A stretch of 5,564 nt of DNA from Candidatus Magasanikiibacteriota bacterium (GTDB lineage Bacteria > Patescibacteriota > Patescibacteriia > Magasanikbacterales > UBA922). The notes below the pieces were generated by a model. The model ran no database searches. It saw only the letters and a list, made by a program, of their open reading frames with translations, and was not told where the DNA came from. Shown here in pieces: positions 1-4,953 of this stretch. The stretch is taken from NCBI GenBank assembly GCA_012800155.1, contig JAAZJX010000059.1, positions 1 to 5,564 on the forward strand. Reading direction: 5' to 3'. Position 1 is the first letter of the stretch. Each line of letters opens with the position of its first letter. Both the position numbers and the translations under genes were made by a program.

Positions 1-5
1 AAAAT

Positions 6-14
6 TGCTATAAT
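6..14 (+). promoter_or_regulatory. Extended -10 promoter of the first gene
   Basis: TGCTATAAT is a TGn extension followed by a perfect TATAAT hexamer (9-14). It lies 49 nt upstream of the ATG at 64. Any -35 element would fall outside the window. The ten bases TGCTATAATC recur exactly before ldh (530-539), which supports a real sigma-70-type element in both places. Confidence 0.6.
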
Positions 15-23
15 CAAACTAAC

Positions 24-48
24 TTAATTTACAATTTATATTTTAAAA
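24..48. repeat. AT-rich intergenic repeat, copy 1
   Basis: This 25-nt A/T-only stretch before the first gene matches 3218-3243, after rplA, with one substitution (A/G) and a one-base indel. Both copies are intergenic. They could belong to a dispersed intergenic repeat family, but low-complexity composition makes chance similarity possible. Confidence 0.35.
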
Positions 49-63
49 TTAAAAATTTTCACT

Positions 64-480
64 ATGTCTAACTCCAAAATAATTATTCGTAATATTTATC
101 TTTATCTAGCCACATTTATTGGCTTAATGATGATAGTAATCACTGCTAGTATTTTACTTAGACTAGTTTTACAAACCTGGATTTTTCCATTAGCTTCTGA
201 AGATCTATACCAATACGACAGAATCCCTACTACTCCATATATAAATTGTATTAATGAAAATACTAATTTAGAAACTGTTCAACTAACTTCAGAAGAAAAA
301 GAATCTCTAGCCGTCTGGCAAACAGACTATAAAATTTGGAAAGAAAAAAATGATAAAATAGATTGGAAAAAAGCCAATCTTCAAAAACAAGCTGTTAATA
401 ATTTCTCCGTTATGTTCATTGGCTTGATACTTTTCCTAAGCCATGGCTATGTCCTTCGCAAAGATAAGAAAAAAGAATAA
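64..480 (+). CDS. Small two-helix membrane protein, unknown function
   Basis: A 138-residue protein that I cannot assign to a named family. A hydrophobic helix spans roughly residues 11-36 and a second roughly 112-130. Between them lies a polar segment of about 75 residues holding a PTTPY motif (56-59 region), a single Cys62 and a charged, Trp-containing stretch (about 75-108). The tail is basic (RKDKKKE). By the positive-inside rule both ends are probably cytoplasmic, with the middle segment outside. The arrangement recalls small membrane proteins common in Patescibacteria, some annotated near DUF5671, but that is from memory. The ATG at 64 is the first after the -10 box; no Shine-Dalgarno sequence is visible. 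A terminator follows directly, so the gene is probably transcribed alone. Confidence 0.75.
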   Translation: MSNSKIIIRNIYLYLATFIGLMMIVITASILLRLVLQTWIFPLASEDLYQYDRIPTTPYINCINENTNLETVQLTSEEKESLAVWQTDYKIWKEKNDKIDWKKANLQKQAVNNFSVMFIGLILFLSHGYVLRKDKKKE

Positions 481-485
481 TAACT

Positions 486-515
486 AAAACCTTCCAAAAT
501 AATGGAGGGTTTTTT
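486..515 (+). terminator. Intrinsic terminator of the membrane-protein gene
   Basis: A ten-pair stem (486-495 with 504-513, one T-G wobble) encloses an 8-nt A/T loop. The T run at 510-515 overlaps the 3' arm. It begins 5 nt after the stop codon. Because the 5' arm starts with AAAA it could also work weakly on the opposite strand. Confidence 0.85.
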
Positions 516-529
516 ATTTTCATCATTTC

Positions 530-538
530 TGCTATAAT
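530..538 (+). promoter_or_regulatory. Extended -10 promoter of the ldh-lipoprotein operon
   Basis: TGCTATAAT has a perfect TATAAT at 533-538. The position for a -35 box (510-515) is only the T run of the preceding terminator, so recognition would depend on the TGn extension. The start site would be near 545, giving a leader of about 28 nt before the ATG at 573. The same element stands at 6-14. Confidence 0.65.
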
Positions 539-572
539 CTATTTATAAATTAAATATAAAAAATTAAATACT

Positions 573-1511
573 ATGCTTACTAATAATTTTAATAAAACCA
601 AAATTGCTATTATCGGAGCTGGAGCTGTTGGTGCTACTAGTGCTTATGTCGCAACTTTAAAAAATCTAGCTAGTGAAATTATTTTAATTGATGTCAATGA
701 ATCAAAAGAAGCTGGTGAAGTTATGGACATTGATGACGGTCTTTGCTTTGTTGGCACAGGTTGTATCAAAGGTGCTGATTTTGAAGATGCTCGCGATGCT
801 GATATTATTGTCATTACTGCTGGTCTAGCTCAAAAACCAGATGAAACTAGATTAGATCTTGTTAAAAAAAATTCAATTATTTTAAAATCAATTCTTAAAT
901 CAATTGGAAAACTCAAACCAACAGCTATTCTTTTATTAATTACCAATCCAGTAGATATACTCACTTATCTAGCTCAAGAATGGAGTGGTTTACCAAAAAA
1001 CCAAGTCTTTGGTTCTGGAACAGGATTAGATACTGCTCGTCTTCGTACTGATTTAGGATATTTATTAGAAGTAAGTCCTAAAAATATTGATGGTTATGTT
1101 ATGGGTGAACATGGTGATAGTGGATTTGTAGCTTGGAGTACAGTAACAATCGGCGGAATACCTATAAATAATATAAAAACTGCTAACAAAAAAATATTAG
1201 CTAAACTTGAAACTAAAATAAAAAAAGAAGCTTATGAAATTATTAATCGTAAAGGTGCTACTTTTTATGGAATCAGTTTGGTAGTCTCAGATATTATTGA
1301 AGCTATTCTTTTAAATCAACACAGAATTATGCCTATAACTAGCCGAATAACTAATTATAATGGTATAAATAATATTTGCATTGGCGCCCCAGCTGTTATC
1401 GGTAGAAAAGGAGTAGAAAAAATTTGGCCAGTTCAATTAAATACTGAAGAAAAAAAGAAATTAAAAAAATCTGCTAACATTTTGAAAGGTTATTTAAAAG
1501 AAGTTTTATGA
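573..1511 (+). CDS. ldh: L-lactate dehydrogenase
   Basis: NAD-dependent cytoplasmic reduction of pyruvate to L-lactate, regenerating NAD+ in fermentation. The 312-residue length is normal for the LDH/MDH family. The N-terminal Rossmann fold has GAGAVG at 15-20 and Asp40 for the NAD ribose. The active-site loop reads AQKPDETRLDL (86-96). Gln87 in the substrate-selecting position indicates lactate dehydrogenase, since malate dehydrogenases carry Arg there; Arg93 is the catalytic loop arginine. TNPVD (124-128), LDTARLR (152-158, with Asp153 and Arg156 for the proton relay and carboxylate binding) and GEHGDS (178-183, catalytic His180) are all present. GEHGDS is followed by Gly where Glu is common, and the usual LDLxHG segment reads MDIDDG, both mild departures. 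No Shine-Dalgarno sequence precedes the ATG. The stop codon overlaps the next start codon (ATGA), so the lipoprotein is probably translationally coupled. Confidence 0.95.
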   Translation: MLTNNFNKTKIAIIGAGAVGATSAYVATLKNLASEIILIDVNESKEAGEVMDIDDGLCFVGTGCIKGADFEDARDADIIVITAGLAQKPDETRLDLVKKNSIILKSILKSIGKLKPTAILLLITNPVDILTYLAQEWSGLPKNQVFGSGTGLDTARLRTDLGYLLEVSPKNIDGYVMGEHGDSGFVAWSTVTIGGIPINNIKTANKKILAKLETKIKKEAYEIINRKGATFYGISLVVSDIIEAILLNQHRIMPITSRITNYNGINNICIGAPAVIGRKGVEKIWPVQLNTEEKKKLKKSANILKGYLKEVL

Positions 1512-2332
1512 AAAAAATATTATTAATTCCAATAATTTTTTTATCAATAATAATCTTACCCGGTTGTGGTAAAGAAGAAAAAAAACCTGTTATTACTAAT
1601 AACAACAATTTAACTTCTACTGTTACCACAACTACTCCCAAAGTAATTAAAATGCCAGAAACAGAAGCTAAACCAGAACACACTTTTTGTGAATCTCGGG
1701 GACATGAATTAATTATTCGTTTTGATAAAGAAACTCAAAGTTCCAAAGCTTATTGTCGTTTCCCTGATACTACAGAATGCGAAGCTCTAAGTTATATGCA
1801 AGGTAAATGTAATCCCGGAAATAATTCTATAAACTATTCCCCTACTACCACCGAACAACCAACAAAAACTATCAAAGATTGTCCCAAAAATTTTGATCCT
1901 GTATGTGGTGAAAACGGTATAACTTTTACTAACGAATGTATTGCTGCTTCACAAAATATAAAAGTAGTAGCTATTGGTAATTGTCAAAAAGATGAAGAAA
2001 AAGAATTTGTTGATAAAAAAATAAATAATAATAATAGTAATAGTAATAATAATATCAATACTTCCCCACCTTATTGGTTACCAGTAATTACTGATATGTT
2101 TATTTTAGAACCAAAATCTTCTCCTGTGGCTTTTGTAGAAAAATGTATATATGATAAAACCATCGTTTATTATGCTTCTTATGGTTGTGAAAATTGTGAA
2201 GACATGTTATATAACGAAGAAGCAGTTTTAATTTGTTATCCAAACAAAGATTTAACTAAAGCTTGCCCAAATTATTTTGATTTAAAAACCAAAAAAAATT
2301 ATTGTCGAAGAATTTGGAGTGATCCTCGTTAA
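1508..2332 (+). CDS. Cys-rich lipoprotein with DUF333 and Kazal domains
   Basis: A 274-residue exported lipoprotein. MKK, a hydrophobic stretch and the lipobox LPGC (17-20) make Cys20 the probable lipidation site. A Thr/Asn-rich linker follows. Residues about 56-101 match the DUF333 pattern (putative hemolysin-type domain, as in E. coli YoaF) with Cys61, 83, 91 and 101 and the CRFPD...C...GKC framework. Residues 125-159 are a Kazal-like module (PVCGENGITFTNEC) with Cys125, 133, 144 and 159; the spacings of 7 and 10 residues are canonical, but Cys1 and Cys5 of the classic six are missing, giving a two-disulfide form. An Asn/Ser spacer (173-182) leads to a C-terminal region with six cysteines (213, 227, 230, 243, 253, 266) that I do not recognise. 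Kazal domains elsewhere inhibit serine proteases, so protection from foreign proteases is possible but inferred. It overlaps ldh by 4 nt; the functional link to ldh is unclear. Confidence 0.85.
   Translation: MKKILLIPIIFLSIIILPGCGKEEKKPVITNNNNLTSTVTTTTPKVIKMPETEAKPEHTFCESRGHELIIRFDKETQSSKAYCRFPDTTECEALSYMQGKCNPGNNSINYSPTTTEQPTKTIKDCPKNFDPVCGENGITFTNECIAASQNIKVVAIGNCQKDEEKEFVDKKINNNNSNSNNNINTSPPYWLPVITDMFILEPKSSPVAFVEKCIYDKTIVYYASYGCENCEDMLYNEEAVLICYPNKDLTKACPNYFDLKTKKNYCRRIWSDPR
2024..2053 (+). repeat. In-frame AAT/AGT trinucleotide repeat
   Basis: Ten consecutive A(A/G)T codons encode the Asn/Ser spacer (residues 173-182) between the Kazal module and the C-terminal Cys-rich region of the lipoprotein. 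Length changes by whole triplets would keep the frame and only vary the linker. Confidence 0.75.
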
Positions 2333-2334
2333 AC

Positions 2335-2363
2335 TTGACAAAAAAAGATAATTAATGTATAAA
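2335..2363 (+). promoter_or_regulatory. Near-consensus sigma-70 promoter of rplA
   Basis: A perfect TTGACA (2335-2340), an exact 17-bp spacer and TATAAA (2358-2363) make this the best promoter in the window. It begins 2 nt after the lipoprotein stop codon. The expected start near 2370 lies inside the 5' arm of the upstream operon's terminator hairpin. The transcript would carry a leader of about 126 nt that includes the L1-binding element. Confidence 0.8.
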
Positions 2364-2366
2364 TAG

Positions 2367-2390
2367 AGCACTCCAAAAAAGAGTGCTTTT
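2367..2390 (+). terminator. Terminator of the ldh-lipoprotein operon
   Basis: AGCACTC (2367-2373) pairs perfectly with GAGTGCT (2381-2387) around a 7-nt loop (CAAAAAA), followed by a short T run (2387-2390). It lies 35 nt after the lipoprotein stop. The T run is short, so termination may be incomplete. The hairpin overlaps the predicted start site of the rplA promoter. Confidence 0.75.
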
Positions 2391-2397
2391 AATTATT

Positions 2398-2436
2398 TGG
2401 TGGGACCTAAGACCACTCTTAGGGTTAAAACCACTA
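2398..2436 (+). promoter_or_regulatory. L1-binding mRNA leader element (rplA autoregulation)
   Basis: Two helices are separated by an asymmetric loop. Helix 1 pairs TGGTGG (2398-2403) with CCACTA (2431-2436), one G-T wobble included. Helix 2 pairs CCTAAGA (2406-2412) with TCTTAGG (2417-2423) around the loop CCAC. Between them are GA (2404-2405) on one side and GTTAAAA (2424-2430) on the other. As I recall it, the L1 site of 23S rRNA (helices 76-78) has GGUGGGA on one strand and GAAAUACCACC on the other, so the leader closely copies it. In other bacteria free L1 binds such a copy in its mRNA and represses translation. The element sits 59 nt upstream of the rplA start. Confidence 0.8.
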
Positions 2437-2495
2437 TACAAAATACGAAATCTAAATAATATATTAATTTTGTATATTGTAAAAAAAAAGAAAAT

Positions 2496-3170
2496 ATGTC
2501 AAAAAGAATGACAACTGCAAAAGCAGAAATAGACCAAAATAAAGTCTATAATATTGATGAAGCATTAGCGCTCATCAAAAAAACTAGTACAGTTAAATTT
2601 GATGCCTCTGTTGAAGTACATGCTCGTTTAGGCATTGATCCAAAAAAAGGCGATCAGCAAGTTCGTTCTACTGTTATTTTACCTCATGGAACTGGAAAAA
2701 CTAGAACTGTGGCTGCATTTGTAGGTAATAATGATGAAAAAGCAGCAAAAGAAGCTGGTGCAGATTTTATTTATAATGAAGAAGATATTAAAAAGATCAA
2801 AGATACTGGTAAAATAGAATTTGATATTGCTGTAGCTACTCCAGAAATGATGCCAAAATTAGCTGTCGCTGCCAAAGTATTAGGTCCAAAAGGTTTAATG
2901 CCAAATCCAAAAACAGGAACTGTTGATGCTAATATCAAAAAAATTATTGAAGAATTAAAGAAAGGTAAATCAGCTTTCAAAAATGATGATGGTTCAAATG
3001 TTCATATTGCTATTGGTAAAATAAGTTTTGCTGATATTAAATTAAAAGAAAATTATGAAGCTTTTTTAGAAGCTTTGAAAAAAGCTAAACCTAACTCAGC
3101 CAAAGGAACTTATATTAAATCAATTTTCTTGACTAGTAGTATGGGACCAAGTATAAAAGTAGAAATATAA
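2496..3170 (+). CDS. rplA: 50S ribosomal protein L1 (uL1)
   Basis: L1 forms the mobile stalk that contacts the E-site tRNA and binds 23S rRNA helices 76-78; in many bacteria it also represses its own mRNA. The 224 residues are close to the usual length (E. coli 234), with a slightly short C-terminus. Visible family marks are KFDASVEVHARLGID (34-48, Phe35 at the RNA-contact position), VRSTVILPHGTGK (56-68), the signature VLGPKGLMPNPKTGTV (128-143), LKKAKPNSAKGTYIK (194-208) and SSMGPSI (214-220). In the last motif the usual Thr before Met-Gly is Ser. No Shine-Dalgarno sequence is visible, only an A run. The gene has its own promoter, L1-binding leader and terminator. The usual partner rplK (L11) is not adjacent, so this is a stand-alone, probably self-regulated unit. 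Confidence 0.97.
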   Translation: MSKRMTTAKAEIDQNKVYNIDEALALIKKTSTVKFDASVEVHARLGIDPKKGDQQVRSTVILPHGTGKTRTVAAFVGNNDEKAAKEAGADFIYNEEDIKKIKDTGKIEFDIAVATPEMMPKLAVAAKVLGPKGLMPNPKTGTVDANIKKIIEELKKGKSAFKNDDGSNVHIAIGKISFADIKLKENYEAFLEALKKAKPNSAKGTYIKSIFLTSSMGPSIKVEI

Positions 3171-3192
3171 TCCAAAAAATATACAGATAATA

Positions 3193-3219
3193 AAAACCTC
3201 CAATTATATTGGGGGTTTT
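3193..3219 (+). terminator. Intrinsic terminator of rplA
   Basis: AAAACCTCC (3193-3201) pairs with GGGGGTTTT (3211-3219) with one T-G wobble, and three more A/T pairs extend the stem to 12 pairs with a 3-nt loop. The T run is short (3216-3219). It begins 23 nt after the stop codon. The 5' A run would allow some termination from the other strand. Confidence 0.85.
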
Positions 3220-3243
3220 AATTTGCAATTTATAATTTTAAAA
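3218..3243. repeat. AT-rich intergenic repeat, copy 2
   Basis: This stretch matches 24-48 with one substitution and one extra base and starts in the terminator's T run. It lies in the 205-nt gap between rplA and the dCMP deaminase gene, whose other contents are the rplA terminator and a promoter at 3321-3349; the A-rich stretch 3244-3320 shows nothing I can name. Confidence 0.35.
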
Positions 3244-3320
3244 ACAATTCAAAACAATAAAAACCAAAATAAATCACTAATAATATTTTAAAAAATAATC
3301 CAAAAACTAATTTTTAACTC

Positions 3321-3349
3321 TTGCCGTAATAATTCAATTCTGATAAAAT
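3321..3349 (+). promoter_or_regulatory. Promoter of the dTMP-synthesis gene cluster
   Basis: TTGCCG (3321-3326, four of six consensus bases) is separated by exactly 17 bp from TAAAAT (3344-3349), which is preceded by a TGA extension. The start would be near 3356, about 20 nt before the ATG at 3376. It is the only reasonable promoter seen in this gap and probably serves at least the first two genes. Confidence 0.6.
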
Positions 3350-3375
3350 AATTATGTATTTAATAATTAAATAAT

Positions 3376-3846
3376 ATGCAAAAACCTCGCGAAAATTTTA
3401 TATCTTGGGATGAATGTTTTATGCGCATGGCTAATGTCATTGCCGAAAGATCCAAAGATCCTTCTACTCAAACTGGCGCTGTAATAGCTGATCAAAACAA
3501 TGTAGTAGTTGGTTTAGGTTACAATGGAATGCCCCGAGGAATTGATTCTAATAAATTTCCTTGGGAAAGAGAAGGAAAATTTTCTGATACTAAATATGCC
3601 TATGTTTGTCATGCCGAAGAAAATGCTATTTATAATAGTAATAAATCTACTCACAATTGCAAAATTTATGCTACTTTATTTCCTTGTAATGAATGTGCCA
3701 AAACTATTATCCAAAATGGTATCAAAGAAATAATTTATGAAAGTGATAAATATCATGATGATGATGTTTGGGTAGCTTCTAGAAGAATGCTTGATGCTGC
3801 AGGAATAAAATATCGACAATATATTAGTGCTTTTAATAAAAAATAA
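3376..3846 (+). CDS. dCMP deaminase
   Basis: Zinc-dependent cytosolic hydrolysis of dCMP to dUMP and ammonia, supplying thymidylate synthase. The 156-residue length fits the cytidine/deoxycytidylate deaminase fold. CHAEENAI (78-85) supplies zinc ligand His79 and proton shuttle Glu81; PCNECAK (103-109) supplies Cys104 and Cys107. GYNGMPRG (48-55) is the substrate-loop motif typical of true dCMP deaminases, and the stretch through SDKYHD (123-128) closely resembles eukaryotic DCTD and phage T4-type enzymes, which argues against a tRNA adenosine or cytidine deaminase. Members of this family are often activated by dCTP and inhibited by dTTP; I cannot tell whether that holds here. The next gene starts 3 nt after the stop, so the two are almost certainly co-transcribed. 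No Shine-Dalgarno sequence is visible. Confidence 0.94.
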   Translation: MQKPRENFISWDECFMRMANVIAERSKDPSTQTGAVIADQNNVVVGLGYNGMPRGIDSNKFPWEREGKFSDTKYAYVCHAEENAIYNSNKSTHNCKIYATLFPCNECAKTIIQNGIKEIIYESDKYHDDDVWVASRRMLDAAGIKYRQYISAFNKK

Positions 3847-3849
3847 TTT

Positions 3850-4401
3850 ATGAAAATAATTTTAGGCTTTGTTGGTGATTTAGCCAGTGGCAAAGGAACA
3901 ATTTGTAAATATTTAAATGAAAAATATAGTGCTAATACTTATCGTTTTTCAACTATGCTTCGCGATGTTTTGAACAGAATGTATGTACCACAAAGTCGAG
4001 AAAATCTACAAAAAATTTCTACAATTCTTCGTCAAAATTTTGGTGAGGATGTGATGAGTAAAGTTATTGCCGAAGATGTAAAAAATGATCAGAATAATAT
4101 TGTGATGGTAGAAGGTATTCGTCGTCCTTCTGATATTACTTATTTAAAAGAAAATCCTGGTTTTCATTTAATTTATATCACTGCTGACCCAAAAATTCGT
4201 TGGGAAAGATTAATCAAACGCGCTGAAAATCCTGGTGACACAGAAAAAACTTTTGAACAATTTTTGGAAGATGAAAAAGCTGAAGCTGATTGTCTAATAA
4301 AAGATTTAGGCAAAACAGCTAAATTTATTATTAATAACAATGGAACTTTTGAAGAATTATACCAACAAATGGAAGAAATTATTAAAAAAATAAATTCCTA
4401 A
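3850..4401 (+). CDS. P-loop (deoxy)nucleotide kinase-like protein
   Basis: A 183-residue protein with a nucleotide-binding P-loop at the N-terminus: GDLASGKGT (9-17) after a hydrophobic strand, of the GKGT type seen in adenylate kinase. FSTMLRDVL (33-41) fits the NMP-binding helix, and MVEGIRRPSDITYL (95-108) fits the acceptor-side strand with its paired arginines. RWERLIKRAENPGD (120-133) looks like the arginine-rich lid, and the end is helical. The architecture matches small NMP kinases, including the AAA_18/UPF0200 and dephospho-CoA-kinase-like groups; I cannot fix the substrate from sequence. It lies 3 nt after dCMP deaminase and 46 nt before dut, so phosphorylation of dTMP or another dNMP is the best guess from context. 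A nucleoside kinase or a regulatory NTPase remains possible. Confidence 0.75.
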   Translation: MKIILGFVGDLASGKGTICKYLNEKYSANTYRFSTMLRDVLNRMYVPQSRENLQKISTILRQNFGEDVMSKVIAEDVKNDQNNIVMVEGIRRPSDITYLKENPGFHLIYITADPKIRWERLIKRAENPGDTEKTFEQFLEDEKAEADCLIKDLGKTAKFIINNNGTFEELYQQMEEIIKKINS

Positions 4402-4447
4402 CTAACAATTCATAATTTGTAATTAAAAATCCTGAACTAACAAATCT

Positions 4448-4870
4448 ATGAAAGTAAAAATCAAAAGAATTGATAAAAATTTACCCTTGCCAGAATATCA
4501 TACTGATGGCGCAGTTGCTTTTGATTTATATTCCCGAATTAGTATAAATATAAAACCAAAAACTTTAGAAAGATTACCCACCAATATAATTGTTGAAACA
4601 CCAACTGGTTTTATGTTAGAAATAAAAGATCGTTCTAGTACTTTAAAAAAAAAGGGGCTACTTGTAACTACTGGCTACATTGATAATGATTTTTGTGGAG
4701 AAAATGATGAAATACTTTTACAAGTTTATAATATTACTGATACTGAAGTAAAAATAGAAAAAGGTGAACGACTTGGTCAAGGTGTTTTTATAAAAATTGA
4801 TACTGCTGAATGGGAAGAAGTAGAAAAAATGGAAAATAAAAATCGCGGAGGGTTTGGTAGCACTGGTTGA
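4448..4870 (+). CDS. dut: dUTP diphosphatase (dUTPase)
   Basis: Hydrolyses dUTP to dUMP and pyrophosphate, keeping uracil out of DNA and feeding thymidylate synthase; normally a homotrimer needing Mg2+. The 140-residue length is typical. All five family motifs are recognisable: I AFDLYS (24-29), II DRSST (61-65), III GYIDNDFCGE (76-85, catalytic Asp79), IV ERLGQGVF (107-114) and V RGGFGSTG (133-140) at the extreme C-terminus. Departures from the textbook forms are Phe82 where Tyr usually packs against the deoxyribose, Asp before the RSS of motif II, and GQG in motif IV. Motif V ends exactly at the TGA, which confirms that TGA is a stop here. The 46-nt upstream gap contains no clear promoter or Shine-Dalgarno sequence, so read-through from the kinase gene is likely. 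Confidence 0.94.
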   Translation: MKVKIKRIDKNLPLPEYHTDGAVAFDLYSRISINIKPKTLERLPTNIIVETPTGFMLEIKDRSSTLKKKGLLVTTGYIDNDFCGENDEILLQVYNITDTEVKIEKGERLGQGVFIKIDTAEWEEVEKMENKNRGGFGSTG

Positions 4871-4904
4871 ATTTTAAATCTGTTCAAAGTTCTGAATTTT
4901 AAAT
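4868..4904. repeat. Short direct repeat between dut and thyA
   Basis: The 12-mer TGAATTTTAAAT occurs at 4868-4879, starting in the dut stop codon, and again at 4893-4904, offset by 25 nt. The second copy extends into GAATTTTAAATTC, a near-perfect palindrome. The motif AATTCATAAT (4902-4911) also occurs upstream of dut (4407-4416). The stretch is A/T only, so significance is uncertain. Confidence 0.4.
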
Positions 4905-4911
4905 TCATAAT
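4883..4911 (+). promoter_or_regulatory. Possible weak promoter upstream of thyA
   Basis: TTCAAA (4883-4888) and CATAAT (4906-4911) are 17 bp apart, matching consensus at four and five of six positions. The start would be near 4918, about 36 nt before the thyA ATG. Such matches arise easily in AT-rich DNA, so thyA may simply be transcribed from the upstream promoter. Confidence 0.3.
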
Positions 4912-4953
4912 CAAATCTAAAAACAAAAACTGTAAATTAATAACTAAATTTTT

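Noticed and set aside
573..1511. Malate dehydrogenase instead of lactate dehydrogenase
   Set aside because: The substrate-selecting position is Gln87 in AQKPDETR, while malate dehydrogenases have Arg there.
1474..1683. Antisense reading frame of 69 codons over the ldh-lipoprotein junction
   Set aside because: It overlaps two well-supported genes, is hydrophobic only because it is antisense to A-rich codons, and has no recognisable domain.
2398..2436. Metabolite riboswitch or attenuator in the rplA leader
   Set aside because: No T run follows the hairpin, the element is small, and its features match the L1-binding fold better than any riboswitch I know.
2771..2980. Antisense reading frame of 69 codons within rplA
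   Set aside because: It lies wholly inside the conserved L1 gene and shows no domain or start signals.
3524..3733. Second-frame reading frame within the dCMP deaminase gene
   Set aside because: It is an out-of-frame shadow of a gene whose zinc motifs are intact in the main frame.
4868..4870. Possible recoding of TGA as glycine, as in some CPR lineages
   Set aside because: The dUTPase ends at its canonical GFGSTG motif right before this TGA, ldh also ends naturally at TGA, and no gene carries an in-frame TGA.
4894..4906. Palindrome GAATTTTAAATTC as a hairpin or operator
   Set aside because: It leaves almost no loop, is A/T-rich and weak, and lies within low-complexity sequence, so I could not support a regulatory site.
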